From an uncultured Clostridium sp. (lineage in GTDB: Bacteria > Bacillota > Clostridia > Lachnospirales > Lachnospiraceae), in assembly GCA_945915475.1 (NCBI GenBank), contig CAMEFI010000010.1, positions 1-64,000 on the forward strand: DNA of 64,000 nt, written 5' to 3'. Both the position numbers and the translations under genes were made by a program. A model generated the notes under the pieces. The model made no database searches. It saw only the letters and a program-made list of their open reading frames with translations, and had not been told where the DNA came from. This document shows, piece by piece, positions 38,901 through 49,700 of this stretch (position 1 is its first letter; each line of letters opens with the position of its first letter).

Positions 38901-39717
38901 GGTAGACGAGGAAATGGGTTCTTCTGCACATGACAGGATGTCAACAAAGAGAAGAAAACAGATAAGTGCCAATCAGAAATGGTTGCTGGCAGCAATGATT
39001 GAAGTCTGTATTCTTTTGATGATGGGATTTGCATGGTATACCTATCTGGCGCATCGCAAGGTACTTTCCGAGGAAAGAGAAGTGATGGCTCCTTATTATC
39101 TGTACCTGGTAGAACCAAACGGCAAGGATGAATTCCAGCTTACCGTTGGAAATCTTCACCCGGGAGAGACCAAACAGATTATGTTAGGTGTAACGAATCA
39201 GCCACCGGAGGGAGAAACGGAGACATCTTATCAAATCAGTAAGAATTCCAAATTTCATTATGAATTGGAACTGGCATACACACAGAATCTTCCGGTAGAA
39301 TATAAAGTATACGAATTAGCGGAAGCATCGGAAAATACTCCAAATGACAGTACTATAACTGTTGAATGGAAAGATACGGACAATTCAGTTATTACAAAAT
39401 CTTTTGCAAAAGATACACAATTGACGAAGAATGCAAAGTCGGACACATTGACTTTGGAGAATAATAAAGAGATGTATGGAGAAGACAATCCGGTGAATGT
39501 GGGACAGTATGATCTGTACGATAATGTGAGTGGTATTCCTTTTGATCTGACGACAAAAGTAGAGGATAATAATGTTACCTTTGATCTGGATTATTATCTG
39601 ATTGAGATTGACTGGAAAGATAATATTCAGTTTTCGGATTACCTGAAAGAGACCGATCTGGTATATGTGATTGTAAATGCAATGCAGATTGAACCGGAGA
39701 AATCTGCCGGCGAATGA
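38857..39717 (+). CDS. Anchored 'AWY' surface protein, TasA-like
   Basis: KWLLAAMIEVCILLMMGFAWYTYLAH..., APYYLYLVEPNGKDEFQLTVGNLHPGETKQIMLGVTN; start overlaps upstream gene (alternatives 38866, 38890). Confidence 0.55.
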   Translation: MVIMQYRHKANQMNKVDEEMGSSAHDRMSTKRRKQISANQKWLLAAMIEVCILLMMGFAWYTYLAHRKVLSEEREVMAPYYLYLVEPNGKDEFQLTVGNLHPGETKQIMLGVTNQPPEGETETSYQISKNSKFHYELELAYTQNLPVEYKVYELAEASENTPNDSTITVEWKDTDNSVITKSFAKDTQLTKNAKSDTLTLENNKEMYGEDNPVNVGQYDLYDNVSGIPFDLTTKVEDNNVTFDLDYYLIEIDWKDNIQFSDYLKETDLVYVIVNAMQIEPEKSAGE

Positions 39718-39744
39718 GAACAGACACCTTAAAGGAGATATAAG

Positions 39745-40719
39745 ATGAAGAAACAAAAAGAATCCGGAAGACAACTTCATAAAAAGAAATACAGAGTGGT
39801 TCTGGGATTTTTCACTTTTTTTATTTTGCTCTGTCTTGCAGGGGGAACAATGGTGGCAAAGTATTATGCCGGACGCAGGAATAAAGGTGTTGCAACGGCA
39901 TCCAGTCTCTATTTCACCAGTAACTTATTGAAAAATGTAAGTAATGTAACAGAAGATAATTATCCGGTCATTTATAATACAGATGCCTGGGATGGGGTGA
40001 ATCCTTACCAGTTTAGTCTGGAGATTCGTAATTATCAGAATCAGTTATTGTACAATGACAGGAATCTGGATATACAGTATCAGATCAACTTTCAGCTGGT
40101 GGGAACAACGGATGGCGGCTCTTACCAGGTGACATACGGCAGTGAAACAAAGACGATTACCTCAAATTCGGCTTGTTCCTTCACTGCCGGATTAGCTGGT
40201 GGACAGGCAAGAGCGGATCAGTTCTCTGTTTCTTTTGCAAGACCGGAGGGGAATACCAGTTCCACTTACAGATCCGTTGGAATTCGTGTAACAGCAACCC
40301 CTGTTTCACCGGATTATGTTGCCAATTATGAGACATTAGGAGGAATCCTGTATGCAAGTATTGTATCCTCCAAGTTTGAGTTAAAGGGGGAATTCTCTAA
40401 AATTCCGACAGGAAAAGTCGGGCAATATGCAGGATTTCCATATACAATTTCCTATAAGCCGGGAGTGGATGGTGCAACCCGTAAGATAAGAATTACATGG
40501 GATTCCTCAAAACTTCAGTTGGATCAGTTCAGTCCGTATTATGCATCAAAGCAGGAAGATTCAGGAGAGAATAACAAAGATTATATTGAAATTACCATGG
40601 AACCATATGCATCTATGGATATTTTATTTTACAGAACAGATGCATTTGATCCGAATACTACCATTGATGCATTAAATGGGCTTGTTGTGATTACAGATAA
40701 AGGAGGTGTTACTCCATGA
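39745..40719 (+). CDS. Surface protein with 'GGT-x-AKYY' leader
   Basis: VVLGFFTFFILLCLAGGTMVAKYYAGRRNKGVATASSLYFTSNLLKNVS, then beta-rich region. Confidence 0.55.
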   Translation: MKKQKESGRQLHKKKYRVVLGFFTFFILLCLAGGTMVAKYYAGRRNKGVATASSLYFTSNLLKNVSNVTEDNYPVIYNTDAWDGVNPYQFSLEIRNYQNQLLYNDRNLDIQYQINFQLVGTTDGGSYQVTYGSETKTITSNSACSFTAGLAGGQARADQFSVSFARPEGNTSSTYRSVGIRVTATPVSPDYVANYETLGGILYASIVSSKFELKGEFSKIPTGKVGQYAGFPYTISYKPGVDGATRKIRITWDSSKLQLDQFSPYYASKQEDSGENNKDYIEITMEPYASMDILFYRTDAFDPNTTIDALNGLVVITDKGGVTP

Positions 40720-43700
40720 AGAAACAGTTTGCAAAGATCTTTTTTATACTAACATGGGTACTGTTCTGTGTTTTAGGAATAGAAGAATATAAAGTTGAGG
40801 CTGCGGATGGACTAGTATATGTGGAGAACCAGCCTTTACAACCGGGGACGTATATTATTAATTCTGTTGACGGATGGATTGCATTGCAGAAATATAGTAA
40901 AGAACAGGATTTGTCCCAGTGTACATTTGAGTATTTATTAAATGATACAAGTTCTACATATGATTTGACCATTGCAAAGGGATTTACAGGAGTAGGCAGT
41001 AAAGAACATCCTTTTTCGGGAACGATTATTACGAATTATACATCTGGTAATATTGTCCTGAAAACGGAAAAACCACTGTTTCAGTATCTGTCTACCGCAG
41101 CAAAAGTGAATAAGATGAATATTCAGGTGAATGGTTCTGAGTGCTTGGGTGGTCTTGCACAATATCTGGTTGCAGACCAGTCACTAACTCCATTGGATCT
41201 GAATGGAATTACCATAACCGGAACAACGGATACATATATTACAACCAATAATGCTGAAGACGACTGCAAATATGCAGGCGGTTTCTTTGCTCATGTCATC
41301 AATGAACAGACCAATCCGGTTACCATTCAATTTTCTAATGTGTCTCTTTCGGTACCGGTAAAAGTACCGGTGGATGGATTGGGCGCTGGTGGATGGATTG
41401 GGCATATTTCAGGGAAAATGGTTCTTTCTTTTGCAAAGGATTATGAGATTACCAATACGGTCATTCCCTGTGATAATGCGGAAGGAAATGTATTAGGCGG
41501 TCTGGTAGGATGCGTGGAGAATTCAGATGTCACCTTACAGACAACCGGGACAGCTACCGTTTCCTGTTCGGCAGATATCGGAACAGATAGTAATAGAAAG
41601 CAGACCGCAGGAAGTGTTTTTGGAAAAGTTGTGGGTTCCCATATTCAGATGGATGCGGATCTTCAGGTAACCGGCGGGAAATTATATGGCAGATATGCCG
41701 GTGGCTTTGCAGGGGAGATAGACACTTCGAATATTACATGGAACCATACCTTTATTAGAAAACAGTCTATTCTGTATCCAGCAGCAAGTTCCGGTGAAGA
41801 ATCCGGTTGGTCGGCTGTAGGAATGTTTGTAGGGAAAATGACAGCTTCGAATATTATGCCGGGAGATAAACTTTCCGGCAATGTGGCTACCCTTTATGGT
41901 GGAGATGTAACGGGTTCTTACAGTGTGGTGGGAAAAGCAACCAATAGCAATAATACAGAGAAATATCATGTGGGCGGGTTCGCAGGATATGTGGAGAATT
42001 CAGATATCTTATTAACGGCAGAACACGGCTTGGATGTGGTGAATTTTACAACGGATGGAACTGCCGGTAATATATCTGCGGGGATTGGATGCTATGTTGC
42101 AAATGATGCGGCACAGACGGCACATAAGATACAGTTCATTCATGTGAAGGATCAGAATAATACACGTGTACGGCTTGTTTCCTGGAGAGGAAATTGTGGT
42201 GGACTGATTGGGAAAGCAGTTGTGAATCAGAACAGTCAGGTGGAACTGTCAGACTGCAACTTCAATGTTGTCCTCGTAGAAACCTGTTCCGGAGCGGGAG
42301 ACAATGGAACCTGGTCTATGGGAATTGGATATCTGGACAATCCGGATTGCTCGGATTCTCTGTTTGGTATCCGGAACGTAGATTGCAGAATCACGAATGC
42401 TAATAAGAGTACGAATTTCGGAAAAGGATTTGTTTTTGTGAATAAAACACTTAAATTAGAAGCTTATGGAGGAATCATCGGAATTGCGGATGCAGATGTT
42501 CAGATAGATGGAGTGGTATTAGATCATTCGGTAAGTGACATGGATGCTTCTAATGTTTCGAATTATGGTGGACTATTTGGAGTCATTAAAAATCAGGCTG
42601 CAGATACCAATACTTTGCAGGGAAGAGTGCGCAAAGTTTCAGTGTCAAATGTCAGCATCGGAAGAAATGCATTCTATAATATACGTGATAATTTCGGAGG
42701 ATTATTCGGAAAAGTTGAGAAAAAGACGGCGGTTTCTCTGACAGGAACCATGGAATTAAATGGTGGAAGTGATGGTGTTCCGAAACAATCCGTGTCTGTT
42801 TCAAAGAAATACTTAGGAAGTGTTGCAGGCTTTATCGATAATGCCTTGATTTATTTGGAGCCGGACATTGTATGGCATCCATCTGATTCTATTAAAAGTA
42901 ATGAAATCGGTAACTATGGTGCAGTAATCCGTAACCAGATAGTGGGTGATACAAAACTGATTGACAATTATCAGGTAACTGGTACCATAGGTTCCAATAT
43001 TGACTCTGTTGTGGATCTCCTTCGTCTGGCCATTGTCCTGAATACCCAGGGGGCATTTATGCCTACCGGAAATACAACGGATACATTTGATACGATTCGT
43101 GCAAAGGCATATACCCTTACTCAGAATGCGTATGATTTAACAGACAGCGGATTAACCTGTATGGGACGCAATGACAGTGAAGGATTAAAGTATCCATTTA
43201 CCGGTTCTTTGAAAGGGGTAAGTGGTGGTACCACGATTCAATATCATATCAATGGCTACGGAAAGGGACAGACAAATCTTGGACTGTTTCCGGCGGTGGG
43301 AGATGGTGCTTCTTTTGAAAATATCACCCTTAACTATGAAATTGCGTATCTGAGATTAGAATATTATACAAATAACTGGTATTATCAGGTTCCTGATGAT
43401 GAACATGCAGGCGGACTTGCCTGTTTTGCATCGGGAGATATTACACTGAAAAATGTCCGCTATATTGGAAAGATGAAAGATTATCCTCAGGAACAGTATA
43501 AAATTTCCAATAAAAAGTTCAATGGAGACTATGATTATCTCGGTGGTCTGATAGGACAATATACAGGTGCCAACGGAAAACAGCTTGTTATGGAGAGCAT
43601 CAGTGGTTCCATGACAGACTTTACCTGCCAGGATCCAACCCATATTATGGGTGGTGTCATAGGTATTGTGAATACCGATCAGGTGGCAGGTACTACATCG

Positions 43701-46700
43701 GATACCTCATGCCGGATTGAGCTTTCCGGGATGAACAGTATAGATGGGAACATTACCTTTTCGGAAACCAATGATACAAAGAATAAGACCGGATTATCCG
43801 GACTTCCGGCTATGGTCAGTTCTTTTATCACCGTGATTGGAAAGCCGGATCAGACCGGGGGCAGTTTACGCTATACAGGAAGATGCAGAATGCAGGTGAA
43901 TAATCTTACCATGACTGGAATTACCCAGAATATTACCAGCGGTAATAATGCTTCGGCAATGGGTGGTCTGCTTGGTTATCAGTGGGCAGATGTGAATGCC
44001 GGACTGGATGAGATAGCAATAGGTGACGAATCATCTCCTGTAGCACTTTCAGGAAATGCCGGTTTTGGTGGCTTGCTCCATGGGGTTTACGGACGTATAG
44101 ATGCCAGTCAGATAACCTGGAAAAAAGCTTCCATTGACGCAAAAAATACATCCGGTGTAGATAATTGTGCTCTGTTTGTAAGGGATGGTCAGTACCTGTA
44201 TCTTTCTGTAAAAGATTATGTAGTGGAATCCGGCGTTGCGCTTTCTAATTATTCCGGTACCTGTTTTGATGAACTGGTTGGCTTTAACCGGGGTGGCAGT
44301 GATGAAAATCATGGTGGAATTGTATCCATTAGCAGTAGTTCCGGTAAATATCTGGGGAAAGGTGGCAGCAGCTATCAAAGCTATGATGCAAAAGTAGGTG
44401 CAACAGATAAGAAGAATACAGAAACCCGTTATTATTATGATCTGGATACCCTGGTCTATCCGGCAGCTTCGGATGATTATGCCGTATTAGACTCACCGGA
44501 AGATATTATGATCTGGCATTTGTTGCATTATGTGAATCCGAATATCCGGAAGACGGTTTCGGATTCGGTACCGGATTCTCTGCCGACAGAATATACCATC
44601 ACTGGAAGTATTGATATGACCGGATACAGTATTTATCCCACACCGGTAGAAAAGGAATCTTATCAAGCAACCGGTGCAACCATTATACTGAATGTTCAGG
44701 ATATGATAACCGGAGAACAAAATAAGAGTGTTCCCATGTATCCGGATGACAAGAATTATCAGCATTACCGGATGCAGTCCGGTCTCTTTTATGATGTGGC
44801 CGGTCTTTCCGTGGAAGGACTTACTTTGAGTGGAACATACAGTGCCTTTTCTACGGATAGTAATGTGTCCGCCGGAGCGTTGGTGTCAGGAAAAATCTAT
44901 GGACTGGAAACAGGTAAAGACAGCAACAACAAGACATTATATGATGCAACGGTTAAGAATGCATTTCAGAATATCACATTAAGCAATCTCTGGTGTGTAA
45001 GCAGCAGTTCTATGGATTACGCGAATCCGGTGGGGTTGATGATTGCGAATATTGCATCCGGGTCAGATGTTGCGTTAGATGGAATCGCTATGACAAATTA
45101 TCAGGATGGCGATGTGACACAATCGAAGAAAGCGGCCAGTGCACTGATTGGTAATGTTGGTGGGGCAAAAGCCACCTATATCACATTGTCATTTAAAAAT
45201 ATGGATATTGCCGATGCGGCACAGGGTAAGTCTTCCGATGGTCTTCATTCTTCAACACAGGATGAGGCACTTTCCAAGGCATCCTTTATCTATTCTTATG
45301 ATTATGAAGCAAACTGTACCGGAATCTATCTCTTTGATTATGCGGATTATAGGGAAGGCAGGATTGTTAAGCCTTCCACAAAAAAGATTACCTTAGGGGA
45401 AGAATTAGGAGATAATAATGGAAGTCCCAATTATGCAGTAGAAGAGTACTTTGATAAAGATATGCCGGTGGGACAATTATTAATACATTCAGATGAGATT
45501 GCTTATGCCAGTGAGAATTATCTGCCCTATGTTTCTCAGAAGATTAATGACCGGCACATTCTGGTGAATCCGAAGGTGGGAAATATTACGAAAGGCTGTG
45601 GAACATATGAAGATCCTTATCAGATTAGTTCCACCAGACAGATGCTTTCGCTCTACCGGTATCTGTATAAAGAAGCAGATTTTGCTAATATTCTCCAGGC
45701 CGGTAACTGGTCCATCAATGCCATGGGGACAGACGAAACATTTTGTGATGGCAGTGATGTATCCCATACCTTGCAAACCTATGCAGATAAAGAAAGCGGA
45801 TTTCCAACCACGGAACAATTAAGTCAGGCATATTACCAGATTACCGGAGATCTTGATTTTAGTGCATATCCGGAATTTACGGGATTTGGATCAGAACAAT
45901 ATCCATTTATCGGTGTGTTTGTTGGAAAAGTGGAGAATTCGAAGTATCCTGTGATTACCATGTCCAAGCAGAATAGTGCAGAAATGGCCAGCTATGGTTT
46001 TATTCAGAATGCAAAGGGATGTGTAGTTAAGAATCTGTGCATTCAGTATGCTCAACCGGTTCAGATCAATGCGAAAGTAACAAAAACAGATGATAAGACG
46101 AACCAGGAAGTGACGGTTGATGAAGGTGGAACCGGCGGAGGGGTAATTGCCACAGTACTTGGTGGTGAGAATATCATTGATCATGTAATCGTGAAAGGTG
46201 CGGTTGCATCCGCCAACAGCAATGTGGAATGTTTCAACCTTAAGAATACGAAAGCTGTAGTTGGCGGTTATGTTGGTATGGTTCAACGGGGTGGTGTGAT
46301 TCTTCGAAATGTGGATGTGGAAAGTCTGCAGCAGTTTACGGTATATTATGGAGCACCAACAGATAGTAATGTTACTGCAAGTGATTATATATATACCTGC
46401 AGCATGGTTGGCAGAGTGAAGGATGGCTACGTTGTCTATGATGGAGAACAGGCCGGTAACACAAAGGAAGTCTTAAGGACAATCTCTGACTTTTCAGCAG
46501 GAAATGTCTCTGGTAATACGGAATCGAACACTGCAACGACACTTCCACTAAGCCGGTCCTATGCCGTTGTAAATGGCGCATATCTAGATAGTCAGATTAC
46601 TGCTGATGAGAAGATCGTATATAGTACAACCGGGTATTCTGTTCCGAATGCTGCGGGACTGCAGGTGCTATCCATGGCATTAGATTCCGGTGTGTTGACA

Positions 46701-49700
46701 TATAAGGGCAGTGATAACAAGGTGGCTTACAGTGTAGCTTCCAGACAGAGACATGGAAATTATGATAATGTGGGTAATAGTACAGCAGATGATGATAATA
46801 GAAAAAATGTTATTCTGTCTGATAATTTTACATTAAATGGTACCTTTACCCAACAATATGGCAGTTTCCTTTCCCAATATGTCAGTTTTTCTTCTGATAC
46901 TATCTGGGCATCCGGAAGCTATTCTGACGGAACCGGAGTACTGGCGCTGAATCAGGAGGGTAAGAATTATAATCTTACCGGTACTACCTATGATATGTCT
47001 GTATTTGGAACGGCATTCCGTGGGCTGGGTGCCCGGTATTTTGAAGAAGATAATGTGTTCCGGTGTAATCTGGCAGGTCCTGACGGAACCCCGGCGGTAA
47101 TCAAACTTCATATGATTGTGGATGGAATTCAGGATGTGACGGATGCGGCTTTGCTGAATAATGTGATAACCACGACAGCCTCCATAACCATATCCAATAT
47201 TACATTATCCGGTTCCATTGAAAACAAAAGCGAGATAGAAGAAGAGAATATTTCTGAAACGGATCAGAAACGGAATGCAGCCGGGTTTGTCAGTACATTA
47301 AAGGTGAAAAATGGAATTACTTTTCATAATGTTTCCCTGAATGACCTTACGGTAAATTCCCAGGGCTATGCCGGTGGATTGGTAGCATATGATAACAATA
47401 ATAAGACAATTACATTGACAAATTGTGGAATCAACACAGAAGCTGACATAGCAGATACGGTGTATACAATAGTTACCGGTATGTCGGATGTGGGAGGATT
47501 GATTGGATATACGAATTCGGAAGTCACCTGTACACTGAGTGCCATGAATCATTTGAAGGTTACCAGTGGAAATGTAAGTGCTTCGGAAGGACAGAAAGAT
47601 ACGGGAGGCAATGCCGGAGGTCTGGTTGCACGGATTGATGATAGAATATTAAAGGTGAATCAGAATGATGCGGCCGATATTGTGTACGGAGATTGTGTTA
47701 CCGTACAGTCAGCCGGAATCCCCTCCAAGATTGGTGGTCTGGTTGGATGGTGTAAAAGTGCCTATGTGAATCGGCTTACCCTCACCAATGTGCATATTGA
47801 AAATGTGTATGATGGTCCCGAGATTCCAGAAAAAGATATCAATAAAGATAATGACAATCTTCTGGTAGGAATAGCAGGAGTTGTAGGATATATACCTAAA
47901 AGTGGTGTTGTTACGATGCGTTCTGTAACTGTAGGAAGTGATAGGGAAAGTGATTCGGTTACCATAGGTATGCATCTTAATAAACTAAGTACCAATTTCG
48001 GTGGAATTGGGGGTCTTGTTGGAAGAACGGGCCCGGATAATACAGAATTGACTTTGACGGACTGCCATATAAAAGGCTGCAAAAAAGCGGATGGCTCCTA
48101 CACTGCGGTGATTTCCGGTGGGGTGAACGTAGGAGGTATGGTCAGTAATACCCGTACTTTTACAGGAGATAATTTATCCGTAGAAAATGTCAAACTGGAA
48201 ACATCAAGATATGTTGGAGGCATAATCGGATACCATGAAGTCGATAAAACTTGTACATTAAAGAATGTAAAAAGTACGAATGTACATATTGTATTTTTGT
48301 GTCAAGGATTTCAGGATGGCGGTGTGGCCGGCGGAATCTGTGGTCAGGCGGTAGGAAACATTTCGTTACAAAATGCATCTGTAGATGGTCTTGTGGTGGA
48401 ACCGCAATACTGTAATGCTGCAGGTGGATTTGCAGGCGTGTTTGGTTCTTCCTATAATCATAATGGCACAATGAAGGTTGATGGTGACAATAATTCCGTT
48501 AAAAATAGTAAGATATGTGGTGGCATTGTTGGCGGAGGCATTGGATATATTTATTATAATCACGAAAAGAAAACAAATATACACCAAAAGATTACAATTC
48601 ATCAGAACATGATGATTGCCTATCAAAATTCATTATGGAAAACAAATAATGTTGCAAAAGATTTTGGAACAGGGAGCGCAGGCGGGTACATCGGTGCAAA
48701 CGGAAGCAAAAGTACCAATCTGGATATGGATGATGTAACCATAGAGGGTAATCTGATTGCGGGTTATTCCGGTAACAGTACTGGAAATGTATTGTATCTT
48801 GGCGGCTTGGAAGGAAGAGCTAAGAATGCCGCTGATATATATAATCTGCGCCTTCAGGATAACTATATAGGAATGATGAAAGGGTCAGATACGAGTAATG
48901 ATAATTTGAGTAGTATAAAAGCCATGAACGTAAGTAATATTGATACATGGAAAGAACAATTATATTATGTTCAATATTCAGATGGGACTTACAAATATAA
49001 CACGACAGCGCATAGCACTGATTTAAACAAGGAGACACAATACCAGTATTCCTATCAGCAGGGAACCATGATCGGATATTATGATACGAGTGGTTCCAAT
49101 GAAGCTTTCAGCCGGATGATCAATGTCAGTGTAGCCTATACAGACCCGGCGTATCGCCCGGTTTCGGATGTGGGTATGGATCCTGGTTATAATCTTACAT
49201 CGAACCAGGATATGTATGGGAAAAGCCGGGAATTTGCTGCAATCGTATATGATGGTGAGGCGAAGAATCATAAGGAAGGTGTGAAACTGCCGGAGGGGCT
49301 TCCGGATGATATGCAGACCTTCATAGGTATAGATCATTATATTTTTGGTAATCTGGAACATATTATGACAGATTCGAACCAATGCTATTATTGGCTTAAT
49401 AAGAATTATCAGAAGAATGGATGGCTGGATGATACTGCGGAGACAAAGGATGTATTATCTATCAGCAACATTTATAAGAATACATATAAGGATAATAATG
49501 GATATAAATCCAAATTAAAGATAAATGGTACAATCATTCCTATGGTAGTATATGATTCGGCAGATAGCGGTTCTTTGGATGAGGTGATTGAGTCCTATAT
49601 TAATATATTGACAAACAATTCCGGAGCATTAAACAGTAAAGTGGCGGCAAATAATAACTCGTTAGCGGTAACAACACATAAGATTCGGATTCGCACTGTT

